From the NCBI RefSeq assembly GCF_019469165.1, contig NZ_CP048263.1, positions 868,001-932,000 of the forward strand: DNA of 64,000 nucleotides. The letters run 5' to 3'. The notes beneath the pieces were generated by a model. That model had not been told where the DNA came from, did not search any database, and was given only the letters and a program-made list of their open reading frames with translations. Source of the DNA: Gilliamella sp. ESL0443 (GTDB lineage Bacteria; Pseudomonadota; Gammaproteobacteria; Enterobacterales; Orbaceae). Made by a program: the position numbers and the translations under genes. Positions 29,792 to 39,021 of this stretch are shown piece by piece (the stretch's first letter is position 1; every line of letters begins with the position of its first letter).

Positions 29792-30613
29792 ATGAAATAT
29801 AAAGCAGTCGCATTTGATATGGATGGAACGTTACTTGGTAGTAATCGTTTAATCCTTCCTGAAACAGTAGATATGATACAAAGAATTAGTGATAAAGGAA
29901 TTAAAGTCATTTTGGTATCAGGCCGTCATCATACCGTTATTCACCCTTATTACTACCAACTAAAATTATCTACACCTGCGATTTGCTGTAATGGAACCTA
30001 TTTATACGATTTCGAAAAGCAGCAAAACTTTGCTGCGAAACCAATGACTAAACAACAGGCAAAGACATTGTTAAATTTAGTTAACCAATATGGCATTCAT
30101 ACTATGATTTATACTGATCAGTTTATGAATTATGAAGTTCTTGATGATCATTTAGAAGGTTTCTTTCAATGGGTGAAGTCTTTACCTGAATTTCTACAAC
30201 CAGAAGTTAAAAAAGTTGATGACTTCGAGAAACTGATTGATCAAGCAAATTTGATTTTCAAATTTGCGACCAGTAGTCATGATATTTCAGCATTAAAACA
30301 ATTTTCAAATGAGGTTGATGCGCTCGGTGAGTTTTCTTGTGAATGGTCATGGTCAAATCGTGCTGATGTGGCGGTAAAAGGGAATACTAAAGGAAACGGA
30401 TTAAAGCATTGGGCTGAACATGAAAATATCAAATTAAGTGAAATTGTAGCTTTTGGTGATAGTTACAATGATATCAGTATGTTATCCATAGCAGGATTAG
30501 GCATTGCAATGGGTAATGCGGATAAAGAAGTCAAAGAAAAAGCTAATTATTCAATTGGCGATAATAACAGCCCAAGTATTGCCGCTGAACTTGAAAAAAT
30601 ATTTTCAAATTAG
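29792..30613 (+). CDS. Cof-type HAD-IIB hydrolase
   Basis: 273 residues. Haloacid dehalogenase superfamily phosphatase with motif I FDMDGTLL (nucleophile D9, acid D11), motif II VSGRHH, motif III lysine near AVKGNTKGNGLKHW and motif IV VAFGDSYNDISML. The large alpha/beta C2B cap between motifs II and III marks the Cof/YidA/YigL group, which dephosphorylates sugar phosphates, FMN or PLP in the cytoplasm. The exact substrate is not assignable by eye. It is followed by truC with a 16-bp gap; GGAAGAG upstream supports the start. Confidence 0.9.
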   Translation: MKYKAVAFDMDGTLLGSNRLILPETVDMIQRISDKGIKVILVSGRHHTVIHPYYYQLKLSTPAICCNGTYLYDFEKQQNFAAKPMTKQQAKTLLNLVNQYGIHTMIYTDQFMNYEVLDDHLEGFFQWVKSLPEFLQPEVKKVDDFEKLIDQANLIFKFATSSHDISALKQFSNEVDALGEFSCEWSWSNRADVAVKGNTKGNGLKHWAEHENIKLSEIVAFGDSYNDISMLSIAGLGIAMGNADKEVKEKANYSIGDNNSPSIAAELEKIFSN

Positions 30614-30629
30614 AAATATTAATTTTAAG

Positions 30630-31340
30630 ATGGTCTTTGAAATTCTTTATCAAGATAATGATTTAATCGCAATCAACAAGCCAGAAGGGTGGTTAGTACA
30701 CCGAAGCTGGCTTGATAAAAATGAAACTGTCGTTGTTATGCAAACGTTGCGCGATCAAATCGGACAGCATGTTTACCCCATCCATCGCCTTGATCGACCA
30801 ACATCAGGTGTATTAATTTTTGCTTTATCTAGTGAGATTGCAAGATTGTTGTCTGAACAATTTGCATCCAAGCAAATTGAAAAAGTTTATCATGCTATTG
30901 TACGTGGTTATGTTGATGATGAAGCAATCATTGATTATCCTTTAGTTGAAGAGTTGGATAAAATCGCTGATAAGTTTACACGTAAAGATAAGCCGGCCCA
31001 AGATGCTATAACTTTTTATAAAGGTTTGAGTAAAATAGAGTTGCCTATTGAAGTGGGTAAATATAAAACAGCTAGATATAGCTTTGTTGAATTAAAACCA
31101 CAAACAGGAAGAAAGCACCAATTACGCCGTCATCTTAAACATATTTTTCACCCTATCATAGGTGATAGTAAACATGGTGATCTTCATCAAAATCGAGCTT
31201 TTAGTCAATATTTTGATATTAAGCGCCTGATGTTACATGCTAGTACTGTTAAAATGATTCATCCCATTACATCTACCCCTATCACTATTCATGCAAAATT
31301 AAGTGATGATTGGTTAACGATATTACAAAATTTTAAATAA
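30630..31340 (+). CDS. truC: tRNA pseudouridine(65) synthase TruC
   Basis: 236 residues from the ATG at 30630 (MVFEILYQDNDLIAINKP); longer starts overlap the HAD gene and lack family similarity. TruC makes pseudouridine 65 in certain tRNAs. The RluA-family catalytic motif is HRLDRPTSG, with the catalytic Asp in HRLD at about residue 55. Also present are KVYHAIVRGYV, the TruC-typical LVEELDKIADKFTRKD, and GRKHQLRRHLKHI followed by HPIIGDSKHGD. It is slightly shorter than E. coli TruC, which carries an extra C-terminal tail. Confidence 0.95.
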   Translation: MVFEILYQDNDLIAINKPEGWLVHRSWLDKNETVVVMQTLRDQIGQHVYPIHRLDRPTSGVLIFALSSEIARLLSEQFASKQIEKVYHAIVRGYVDDEAIIDYPLVEELDKIADKFTRKDKPAQDAITFYKGLSKIELPIEVGKYKTARYSFVELKPQTGRKHQLRRHLKHIFHPIIGDSKHGDLHQNRAFSQYFDIKRLMLHASTVKMIHPITSTPITIHAKLSDDWLTILQNFK

Positions 31341-31770
31341 GTTTATTTGGGTTAAATGTCTTCTAACAATATTAGTTTTTGTCATTTAGCATGATAAACA
31401 TTACAGCGTTATGCATTATTAATGATGGGTATATTCTTTGTCTCAATTAATGCTTCAAAAAATAATTAAAAGCATTAGATTAAGAATTTAATCAAATATA
31501 GTAATGGATTCATAGCGTTATAATCACCAGTTTTTTAAAAATTTTCTTCATTATTGAATATAAATTCAATTTCACTTCAGCATGGAAATATATCTGACAT
31601 CTTTTGATAAGTGGTGATTATTGATTTTCTTGTGCTTTCGAAAATTATACTGAGATCAATTAGATTTAGTTGAACAGTGGAAAAAGTAGAAAGCTCATTT
31701 TAAAGTTTTTCAGCACTTTTTATTTATGCTTCATGTTTTTACAATTAATTTCAATAATTTATTTAAATTG
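31341..31770. other. 430-bp intergenic region between convergent truC and the PTS operon
   Basis: AT-rich, with no open frame of note and no clear hairpin except the terminator at its right end. Nothing recognisable. Confidence 0.3.
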
Positions 31771-31800
31771 AAAAAAGCGCAATTTTACAATTACGCTTTT
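31771..31800 (-). terminator. Terminator of the PTS-phosphatase operon
   Basis: The stem AAAAGCG/CGCTTTT (31773-31779, 31794-31800) extends by AATT/AATT around a TTAC loop. On the minus strand it is followed by a T tract. It lies 19 bp past the phosphatase stop. Confidence 0.75.
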
Positions 31801-31818
31801 AAATTATTAACTGAATGA

Positions 31819-32877
31819 TTAAGCTTCGAGATAAATAGACGCCATTTTTTCGAAATCTTCATCGGTAAAACCAAGTTCTTGCTTAATGTAATTGCTAGGT
31901 GAGCCTGCAATTTTTCTCATAGTATCGAAAACCTCATTAATAAAGATTTCTCGGGTATCAATTAAACTTAGTAGATAACCCAAAACGTCTTCATTATCAG
32001 TGATCTCTCGATAAGCAGCCATTTTTATTTTATTGCGTTCCAATCGATTATCATGTGTTAGCATATAATCATATATAATATCTGATTCAGATACACCTAA
32101 CATAACTTGAATTAACAATACACCATAACCCGTCCGATCTTTACCGCCTCGACAGTGTTGAAGGCTAGGGCTGTTATTTGAATCTAAAATTACTCTTAAC
32201 ATTTCTCGATAGGCTTTTTTAGATTTTTCACTTAGTACAAAGTTACGATATTGCTCAAGTACTTGTATACCGTCACCATTAACTAACTCCTTTGGAATAT
32301 CACGAAGAACACTTTCAATTAATGCCCGATCTTCATTGCTTGGATCAGCTGCAAATTGTGCAGCTAATTCTGCTGTTTGAGCAGAGGCATCCAAATTAAA
32401 AGTTTGTCTTTCACCAATTGAACAATTCGGGCTTGTTTTAACCTCATTTTCACAACGATAATCAATGATTGTTTTTATATTCAATGCTTTTATATATTGT
32501 TGTGCATCAGGTTTTAGGCCGTGAAGATGATTAGAACGATACAACATTCCCCATTTTATACGTTTTCCTTTTGCACCGACATAACCACCAAAATCACGGA
32601 AATTATTTAGTCCATTGATTGGTAATGTTCGTTCTCCAAATAAAAATGGTTTTTGGCCATTTATTTGTAATATGAGATAGATTCGGCTTTTAGCGTTTAA
32701 TGGATCATCAAATATTACTGGGGATTTTAATGCATTTCCAATTAGTGTTTTATTATTAGTGTTTACATCAGCTTCGGTTGTCCAATATAAATCTGCAGGC
32801 TTATCACTATTAAAAGTAACTTCTAATTTTCCTTGCTTATTCCTAATTACTGATATTTCATTATTTTTTTCTAACAT
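31819..32877 (-). CDS. Protein tyrosine phosphatase (Y_phosphatase3 family)
   Basis: 352 residues. The PTP loop is HCRGGKDRTG (H241, C242, R248; C-x5-R), preceded by the family motif NFRDFGGY (92-99) and LYRSNHLHG (112-120), as in PF13350 phosphatases such as LipA/PtpB. These act on phosphotyrosine and sometimes phosphoserine or phosphoinositides. The first about 85 residues form an extra beta-rich N-terminal domain. There is no signal peptide, so it is predicted cytoplasmic. It is the last gene of the mannose-type PTS operon, 14 bp after EIID, an unusual place for such an enzyme; it may act on a phosphosugar or on a protein. The substrate is not known. Confidence 0.85.
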   Translation of the reverse strand: MLEKNNEISVIRNKQGKLEVTFNSDKPADLYWTTEADVNTNNKTLIGNALKSPVIFDDPLNAKSRIYLILQINGQKPFLFGERTLPINGLNNFRDFGGYVGAKGKRIKWGMLYRSNHLHGLKPDAQQYIKALNIKTIIDYRCENEVKTSPNCSIGERQTFNLDASAQTAELAAQFAADPSNEDRALIESVLRDIPKELVNGDGIQVLEQYRNFVLSEKSKKAYREMLRVILDSNNSPSLQHCRGGKDRTGYGVLLIQVMLGVSESDIIYDYMLTHDNRLERNKIKMAAYREITDNEDVLGYLLSLIDTREIFINEVFDTMRKIAGSPSNYIKQELGFTDEDFEKMASIYLEA

Positions 32878-32891
32878 AACTTTCTTCCTAC

Positions 32892-33707
32892 CTAGTGTAA
32901 TATGCCGACTGATGAAAGAACGACTCCAATTACCATTACAGCAATAATGAGCGATACTGTATATTTACCTTGAAATTTCCTAACTAAGAAAAAAACAGCT
33001 AAGGTAAAAAGAAGCGTTAATAAATTTGGCATTACCTTATCAAACATTTCTTGAACTTTTATTGATTGCTCACCAACTTCAATTAAATAAGGTGTTGATA
33101 CTTTTACTGTTGAGGCTATTAACGATCCTAGCACCATTACGCCAACGACATTTGCAACGTTACTAATTCGCTGAATAATATTTGAATTTTTAGATTGCTC
33201 TATAAGATCAATTCCTTTGTTATATCCATAATGAACAAAGAAATATTTTGTAAAAATGTTGACTAAATTATAGATGAAAAACATTAATATGGGTCCAATG
33301 ATATTACCTTGTAACGCAAAAGCTGCACCAATACTTCCACATATCGGCATCCAAGTAAATTTCAGTAGACTATCACCCAAACCTGCAAACGGGCCCATTA
33401 ATCCAGCTTTTAACGAAATGACCGCATCTTTTTCTTCTTCCGTTGTTTTCTCTTCGACAGCAGCTGTAACGCCAAGAACTAATGCTCCGGCATTAACTTG
33501 CGTATTGAAAAACTCAAAATGGCGTTGCATTGCTCTAACGCGAGTTTCTTTATCGGCGTCCTTATAAAGACGGTCTAGAATTGGAATCATACAGTGAGCA
33601 AATCCAATCGTTTGTAATTTTTCATAGTTGAATGAAAAAGGGATTGTTTGTATTTTCCAAAAGACACTATTAAGATCTTTTTTAGTAATTTTCTTTTCAT
33701 TGTTCAT
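32892..33707 (-). CDS. PTS mannose/fructose/sorbose-family EIID
   Basis: 271 residues. EIID is one of the two membrane components of the mannose-family (Man-PTS) phosphotransferase. The N-terminus has the family signature (QTIGFAHCMIPIL, ETRVRAMQRHFEFFNTQ), then GLMGPFAGLGDSL, and the C-terminal part has several spans (about 185-205, 225-245, 250-270). It overlaps EIIC by four bases (ATGA), a sign of translational coupling. It transports and, with EIIB, phosphorylates the sugar; which sugar is not evident. Confidence 0.93.
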   Translation of the reverse strand: MNNEKKITKKDLNSVFWKIQTIPFSFNYEKLQTIGFAHCMIPILDRLYKDADKETRVRAMQRHFEFFNTQVNAGALVLGVTAAVEEKTTEEEKDAVISLKAGLMGPFAGLGDSLLKFTWMPICGSIGAAFALQGNIIGPILMFFIYNLVNIFTKYFFVHYGYNKGIDLIEQSKNSNIIQRISNVANVVGVMVLGSLIASTVKVSTPYLIEVGEQSIKVQEMFDKVMPNLLTLLFTLAVFFLVRKFQGKYTVSLIIAVMVIGVVLSSVGILH

Positions 33708-34495
33708 AGGTCATATTCCTCTTCAATACTGTCATTTTGCATAGGTTTTTCTTGATTATTTTGATTATTGTTTTTGCCCGCGGTGAATGCCATGTCATAT
33801 AAAACAGCAAAGGCAAGTGCAACGAAGGTAACAGGTATGATTGGTAGTTTTAGGTAACTAGTTAAAACAAATCCGAGTAAAAAGAAGAACCACATTGAGC
33901 CTTTTAATAACATCAACAATAGAATACAAATACCTACTGCTGGGATTAATTTTGAAGCGACACCCATACCATCAATTATATTCTTTGGAATAGCGTCTAA
34001 AATTGTTTTAATAAGATCACTGCCAAAATAAATTGCTAAAAAGCATGGAACAGCTCTAATTAAAAACCATATAGGTGTTGAAAAATAATGTACTTTAACT
34101 AGTCCTTTATAATCTCCATTTTGTATGCTTTTTTCTGCCCATGGATTTAAGAAACAAGCAAATGATCGCCATAGAATAAGTAATTGTTGGCAAAGTATTG
34201 AAACGGGTAGGGCTAATGCAACTCCAGTGGCAACACCACCGCCAGTTGAAATACCTAATGAAACGCCAATAATTGCACCAGCAACAATATCTGGCGCAGA
34301 GTAAGCTCCAACATTTCCAACGCCCATCCACATAAGTTCAAGTGTTGCACCAATGGCTAATCCTTGAACCATATCACCCATGATGATGCCTGCTACAGTA
34401 CCGGTTAATAAAGGCCGACGTAACATTTGTGGCCCAACATCATCGAGTGAACAAATTCCCGCCCAAATGGCGACAAGAATAGCTTGTGTTAACAT
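33704..34495 (-). CDS. PTS mannose/fructose/sorbose-family EIIC
   Basis: 263 residues with about seven hydrophobic segments, forming the translocation channel with EIID. Conserved motifs: GICSLDDVGPQMLRRPLLTG near the N-terminus, GATLELMWMGVGNVGAYSAPD (reported in part) and GGGVATGVALALPVS. It ends in an acidic, Gln/Asn-rich cytoplasmic tail of about 30 residues. It is preceded by EIIB with a 45-bp gap and overlaps EIID. Confidence 0.93.
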   Translation of the reverse strand: MLTQAILVAIWAGICSLDDVGPQMLRRPLLTGTVAGIIMGDMVQGLAIGATLELMWMGVGNVGAYSAPDIVAGAIIGVSLGISTGGGVATGVALALPVSILCQQLLILWRSFACFLNPWAEKSIQNGDYKGLVKVHYFSTPIWFLIRAVPCFLAIYFGSDLIKTILDAIPKNIIDGMGVASKLIPAVGICILLLMLLKGSMWFFFLLGFVLTSYLKLPIIPVTFVALAFAVLYDMAFTAGKNNNQNNQEKPMQNDSIEEEYDL

Positions 34496-34540
34496 GTGTT
34501 AACCTCCAAATTATAGAAATAAATGTTTTAATAAATAGTG

Positions 34541-35014
34541 TTAGCTGAGTAGGGTTTTTAGATCGACAATGGGATCTTTAGGCACCATCTGAATTTCAAC
34601 TTCAACATTTTTTGCAATGAGATTTCTAAATGCTTGTTCTTCTTCTGGTGTGACAGACACCGCTCTTGATAATTGATGACGACCATCTTGCATACGCATT
34701 CCACCTACATTGAGTTTTTCTAGTGACAATCCACCGTCCACTAATGCGTCAACGTCAATACTATTGGTGAACAGTAACATTGTTCTTTTTTTGATAGGTG
34801 TCTTTTTTAAGATTTCGATAAATTGCTGTACTCCAAAGATCAAAACCTTTAATCCTGGCGGTGCAGACATGGTTAATACTGATTGTTGAACTTTGTCATC
34901 AGCAACTTTATCGTTGATGACTAATACTTGCTCGATATCATAGTTTTTCACCCAAGTTGTAATAACTTGTCCATGAATTAATCGGTCATCGATTCGTGCT
35001 ACATTAATTGGCAT
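34541..35014 (-). CDS. PTS mannose-family EIIB
   Basis: 157 residues. A soluble cytoplasmic phosphocarrier of the Man-PTS. The active-site loop is ARIDDRLIHGQV with phospho-accepting His14; GGMRMQDGRHQLSRAVSVT is the second family block. It takes phosphate from His12 of EIIA and passes it to the sugar entering through EIIC/EIID. It is separated from EIIA by only 11 bp. Confidence 0.94.
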   Translation of the reverse strand: MPINVARIDDRLIHGQVITTWVKNYDIEQVLVINDKVADDKVQQSVLTMSAPPGLKVLIFGVQQFIEILKKTPIKKRTMLLFTNSIDVDALVDGGLSLEKLNVGGMRMQDGRHQLSRAVSVTPEEEQAFRNLIAKNVEVEIQMVPKDPIVDLKTLLS

Positions 35015-35025
35015 TGGTGTTCTCC

Positions 35026-35457
35026 TTACAATTCATTAACTTCTTCATTTTTAATATTTAGCAGTTGTCTAACGTCTTTACAGCTTTGAGGAAATGCTTC
35101 TTCAATAGCTTGTTTGGCATCGTTCAATGTTCCTTCTCTATTGTTTAAAACTTCAAGTAGTACGGGAATATTAAAACCACAAAATAGTAAAACATCGTCA
35201 TGGGATATCAGTAATTCGCTAGCAAGATTGCAGGGAGTTCCTCCCATAATATCAACCAAAATAATTACTCCATTGCCTTGATTAAGTTTTTTATAACTAC
35301 TTTGCATTTCTTCTCGTAAATTATTGATATTGCTATCAACTAAAACTGAAATAATGTGGATACTTTCTTGCTTGCCCATAAGCATCTGTGCACATTCAAG
35401 TGCACCCTGAGCAAAAGGGCCATGACTTGCTAAAATGATAGGTAAAGGATTAGACAT
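35026..35457 (-). CDS. PTS mannose-family EIIA
   Basis: 143 residues from the ATG at 35457 with AAGGAA upstream; an upstream in-frame extension to 35541 is not needed and lacks similarity. The phosphorylated His12 lies in ILASHGPFAQG. DIMGGTPCNLASELL is the conserved GGTP motif. EIIA accepts phosphate from HPr. Here EIIA and EIIB are separate proteins, unlike the fused ManX of E. coli. It is the first gene of the operon, about 200 bp after the RpiR regulator, with a CRP-like site between. Confidence 0.93.
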   Translation of the reverse strand: MSNPLPIILASHGPFAQGALECAQMLMGKQESIHIISVLVDSNINNLREEMQSSYKKLNQGNGVIILVDIMGGTPCNLASELLISHDDVLLFCGFNIPVLLEVLNNREGTLNDAKQAIEEAFPQSCKDVRQLLNIKNEEVNEL

Positions 35458-35568
35458 AAAAAATTCCTTATTTGTAACTTTATTACTAAATATGTAAGTA
35501 TGTTTAGTAATAAAGTTACATCTACATTTAAAAATAGTCATCCATTTTTTAAGAAATTTTTATAATTT

Positions 35569-35584
35569 TGTGAACAAGATCAAA
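35569..35584. promoter_or_regulatory. Probable CRP site upstream of the PTS operon
   Basis: TGTGAACAAGATCAAA: a perfect left half TGTGA, six-base spacer, and right half TCAAA (one mismatch to TCACA). It lies about 112 bp before the EIIA start. Catabolite control of a PTS operon is expected; binding is inferred. Confidence 0.55.
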
Positions 35585-35654
35585 TTTATTAAAGGAAAAG
35601 TTTAAGTTAATGACTTTTCAACTTGATGAGATTATTTGAATGGTAAATTTGTTA

Positions 35655-36506
35655 TTACTTCTGGGTATATCGAGGATATTTTCGTTTTTCACGATTTTGA
35701 GTTTGCTGTAGTAACCTTTCATCATATTTACGAATAAATAAGTTAGTTAACAACATATTAATGACTGATATTTGTGAAATTTTGGAACGAACAGGAATCA
35801 ATCTAGAAGCGTGTTCCATAGATGTCGTATGTAAGACAAAAGAGGCTGATGATGAAATTTGACTTTGTCCCATTTTAGTAATAGCAATAGAAGGGACTGA
35901 TGATTGACCAGCAAGTTTAAGTAAATCTACACATTCAGGTGTTTCACCAGAATGCGAAATAATAATAACAAGATCATTCTTGTCTAACGTGCTGATCAAA
36001 CTACGTGAAATATGAGCATCAAAATGACAATTTACATCTTTCTTGATTTTAATTAGTTGATATTCAAACTCTTTACCAACCAAGCCACTGCTTCCAACGC
36101 CAAATATCACAATTTTGTTACTTTTGATTATTAATTCGATGGCACTGTTTAATGCATGAGTATTAACAATGGAATGAGTTTCGTCTATAGAGGATTTTTC
36201 CATAGCTTGAACTTTGCTATTTACTTCCTCAAGAGAGTCATTCAAATTAATATCATCTTGAAGAATTTCAGTACTAAGCTTTTGAGGAATTGAACCGATA
36301 AGATCAACCTTAAAATCACTAAAACCTTTATAACCTAATTTGTTACAAAGTCGTAAAATGGTCGTTGTGCTAACATGATTGTGTTTTGCTAAGGTTTGTA
36401 TACTCATATTTTTTAGCGCTTGAGTATTTGCAATAATATATTCGGATACTTTTAACTCCTTAGTTGATAAGTCTTTTTTTACTTCTCTGAGTTTTAGTTC
36501 AATCAT
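35655..36506 (-). CDS. RpiR/MurR-family transcriptional regulator
   Basis: 283 residues from the ATG at 36506 (MIELKLREVKKDLS) with GAGG six bases upstream. The N-terminal HTH_6 domain has MSIQTLAKHNHVSTTTILRLCNKLGYKGFSDFK (about residues 34-66, in two parts), and the C-terminal SIS domain (about 115-250) shows VIFGVGSSGLVGKEFEYQL and VIIISHSGETPECVDLL. SIS domains sense phosphosugars, often amino-sugar phosphates. Same strand and just upstream of the Man-PTS genes, it is probably their regulator, responding to the phosphorylated PTS product. Confidence 0.92.
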   Translation of the reverse strand: MIELKLREVKKDLSTKELKVSEYIIANTQALKNMSIQTLAKHNHVSTTTILRLCNKLGYKGFSDFKVDLIGSIPQKLSTEILQDDINLNDSLEEVNSKVQAMEKSSIDETHSIVNTHALNSAIELIIKSNKIVIFGVGSSGLVGKEFEYQLIKIKKDVNCHFDAHISRSLISTLDKNDLVIIISHSGETPECVDLLKLAGQSSVPSIAITKMGQSQISSSASFVLHTTSMEHASRLIPVRSKISQISVINMLLTNLFIRKYDERLLQQTQNREKRKYPRYTQK

Positions 36507-36664
36507 TGCATACCTCAAAAAACTATTTTAGTGAAGCAAGTATATAAAATTCGTCTTAGAAATTAAAAATAATTTTATAATTTATTAATCAAATTTACTT
36601 CACATAATCCTATCAGTTGCTATCAATAATAAAAAAGATTCAATAATATTAAACTTTTCCATAA

Positions 36665-36688
36665 AAAAACCCGCAAAAGCGGGTTTTT
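36665..36688. terminator. Terminator downstream of the small lipoprotein gene
   Basis: A 10-bp stem AAAAACCCGC/GCGGGTTTTT with an AAAA loop (36665-36688). It is GC-rich against the local background and has T tracts on both strands. Confidence 0.88.
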
Positions 36689-36705
36689 AGTATAATAAAA
36701 GAAAA

Positions 36706-37002
36706 TTATTTATCAAATTCACTGATAATTTCTTTTGCTGTTTTTCCATCAAGTTTATTTTTCATTTCAGTAAAGATTTTATTTTGATCGCCAGCATTAG
36801 CTGGGTTAAGTGCTGCAGTAGAAGCTACTTTAGTTACTGCTCGTCCAAAAGCAAGTTTATCAGAGTCACTTAATTTTTCAGTAGCTTTTTGAATAGAAGT
36901 TGCATAAGTTTCTTGAGTAGATAAATCAATTTTAGGTCCATCGTCACCACAACCAACTAGGACAAAACTTAATAATGATACAGCTAGTAATTTTTTGAAC
37001 AT
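36706..37002 (-). CDS. Small lipoprotein (DUF6694-like)
   Basis: 98 residues. Signal peptide MFKKLLAVSLLSFVLVGC with lipobox LVGC (C18 lipidated), then GDDGPKIDLSTQETYATSIQ and a helical domain of about 75 residues rich in Lys, Asp and Ala. The +2 residue after Cys is Gly, so outer-membrane sorting is expected. Sequence style matches the DUF6694 lipoproteins of gammaproteobacteria; function unknown. It stands alone with its own terminator. Confidence 0.8.
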   Translation of the reverse strand: MFKKLLAVSLLSFVLVGCGDDGPKIDLSTQETYATSIQKATEKLSDSDKLAFGRAVTKVASTAALNPANAGDQNKIFTEMKNKLDGKTAKEIISEFDK

Positions 37003-37198
37003 TTCCTTTCCTTAAAAATATATTGTTAAATGCAGCGCTATTTTTATACTAAATATGGTCAATTATCAAGTGATAAATCAATTTCTATACAAAAATAAAT
37101 ATTATTTTAAAAATGTGGAATCTATAATACGAATTATATTCTTTTTATTTCTAGGCATATAAAAAGGTAATTTTTTACGGATAAAGTCGATTTTTAAA

Positions 37199-37228
37199 CT
37201 CAAAAACCCCGTTCCTCAACTTTTTTTT
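37199..37228 (-). repeat. Dispersed 28-30 nt intergenic motif, copy 3
   Basis: Reverse complement of copies 1 and 2: CTCAAAAACCCCGTTCCTC then AAC and a T run. It lies between the lipoprotein gene and tRNA-Cys. Confidence 0.85.
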
Positions 37229-37391
37229 GCAATAATTTATCTTGACGTAGGTGATTTTAAATTTTTTATTAATGTCCTAAATATAGGACAATTGAAATAA
37301 TCGCTACGACTGCTGTATTTATAACCTATTTAACCTTGACGATAGAGTAAGCCAATGCTAATATTTGCCACCTATTCAGATAGACCTCTAC

Positions 37392-37465
37392 GGCGCGTTG
37401 GCAGAGTGGCCATGCTGCGGATTGCAAATCCGTCTACCTCGGTTCGACTCCGGGACGCGCCTCCA
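37392..37465 (+). tRNA. tRNA-Cys (anticodon GCA)
   Basis: A 74-nt cloverleaf with acceptor GGCGCGT/ACGCGCC, anticodon loop ATTGCAA giving GCA, T arm CGGTTCGACTCCGG, discriminator T and encoded CCA. It is very like E. coli tRNA-Cys. A 16-nt piece of it (37426-37441) recurs at 39604-39619, beyond the CRISPR array. Confidence 0.96.
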
Positions 37466-37861
37466 TTAAAATCCCAAGAATTTTATTTTGCTCATAAAAC
37501 AATACAGGCTAAATTTTTTATTAATAGTATTGGGTTAATGTATCCAATCCACAAGAAGTTTTTTAAAATTCTCTTTTCTTAATATTTAAAATTATCAAAG
37601 ATAAAAGTAACGCGACATTAGATGTTCGTGAGCTTACTATAGGCTATGAACTATTAACCAACAAAATATTGCTTGGTACCAACAAAAAACACAAAAACGG
37701 GTAGTATACAAAACTCTTTATTTATTTCATTTAACACATTGATAAAATTATAGATTTAACCAGTTGAGGTTTATGTACCATCTGATTAAAAAAACATCAA
37801 AAAAATTGGTAGAATTTTATACCTTGCTATTTTAATTAATAAACAATAAGTTATAATAAGG
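37466..37861. other. Region between tRNA-Cys and the CRISPR array, including the probable leader
   Basis: 396 bp. The last 100-150 bp before the first repeat (about 37710-37861) are strongly AT-rich and contain TTGGTAGAATTTT and TTAATTAATAAACAATAAG, which resembles the type I-E leader as I remember it from E. coli. That places the leader on the left and the newest spacers near 37891. A stretch of about 38 codons at 37588-37704 stays open but lacks a start and is probably noise or a gene scrap. Confidence 0.5.
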
Positions 37862-38989
37862 GTGTTCCCTATATACATAGGGATAAACCGCGGTAATCAA
37901 GAGTATTTGTGCCTACCAATTTGTGTTCCCTATATACATAGGGATAAACCGCTGGTAATTGCTTTTGATTTGCTGACTTTTGGGTGTTCCCTATATACAT
38001 AGGGATAAACCGTTGGCTGGCCAAAATTAGCCGACGTTAAATTAGTGTTCCCTATATACATAGGGATAAACCGCTAAATAATCAACATGCCCCCATGGTC
38101 TCTTAGTGTTCCCTATATACATAGGGATAAACCGTTGAATTTGATAATAATTCAGCATCTCAGATAGTGTTCCCTATATACATAGGGATAAACCGAAGGC
38201 CTGTGAATGATGAATTAGATTGTATAGGTGTTCCCTATATACATAGGGATAAACCGCAAATCACAACCGATTAAGCTCGATCGTGTAAGTGTTCCCTATA
38301 TACATAGGGATAAACCGTTTTTTGGATGTCCAAATTTATTGACCTGTACGTGTTCCCTATATACATAGGGATAAACCGTAAATTATCTGGTATAGCTAAA
38401 ATGCTTTCAGGTGTTCCCTATATACATAGGGATAAACCGCCAATAATGAGTTAATCAAAGGTAAGCAGTGGGTGTTCCCTATATACATAGGGATAAACCG
38501 GTTTCTATTGTAAATGGTAAAGAGGTTGTCACGTGTTCCCTATATACATAGGGATAAACCGATGTTCGAAACCACTTTAATGCCCCGGTTTACGTGTTCC
38601 CTATATACATAGGGATAAACCTATTAACTGTAATATTGTATTAGAATTAAATGCGTGTTCCCTATATACATAGGGATAAACCGAGGTTCACTTTCTCCAA
38701 AACTAAAACACGCTAGTGTTCCCTATATACATAGGGATAAACCGAGGTTCACTTTCTCCAAAACTAAAACACGCTAGTGTTCCCTATATACATAGGGATA
38801 AACCGCCCATTGCATTAAATATTGAACCGGTTTTTTTGTGTTCCCTATATACATAGGGATAAACCGTAGTCAAACAGCTATCATCTAATAACACACGGGT
38901 GTTCCCTATATACATAGGGATAAACCGTAATGCAGATAAAACTAGAAAATCTATAGATCTGTGTTCCCTATATACATAGGGATAAACCG
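37862..38989 (+). CRISPR. Type I-E-like CRISPR array, 19 repeats and 18 spacers
   Basis: The 29-nt repeats begin GTGTTCCCTATATACATAGG and end GATAAACCG. The ends match the type I-E consensus (GTGTTCCC...GGGATAAACCG) and the middle is an AT-rich palindrome TATATACATA in place of the GC-rich one. Repeat starts fall at 37862 + 61n up to 38899, then 38961. Spacers are 32 nt except the 18th (33 nt). Repeat 13 (38594) ends in T instead of G. Spacers 14 (38684-38715) and 15 (38745-38776) are identical. A degenerate repeat follows at 39022, after one more 32-nt interval. No cas gene lies within the window on either side. Confidence 0.98.
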
Positions 38990-39021
38990 GTAATATATTC
39001 AATATAAAACATTATCAAATC

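Noticed and set aside
30504-30629. Upstream extension of the truC frame into the HAD gene
   Set aside because: It overlaps the end of the HAD hydrolase in another frame and precedes the conserved TruC N-terminus.
35458-35541. N-terminal extension of the PTS EIIA frame
   Set aside because: The ATG at 35457 has a good AAGGAA site and matches the family start; the extension has no similarity.
37355-37582. 75-codon frame across tRNA-Cys
   Set aside because: It runs straight through the tRNA gene.
37588-37704. Start-less open stretch reading like protein between tRNA-Cys and the CRISPR array
   Set aside because: Only about 38 codons, no start, no family recognised; kept as a remark only.
38784-39002. 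72-codon frame on the minus strand in the CRISPR array
   Set aside because: It is translation of repeats and spacers; the peptide repeats the CRISPR unit.
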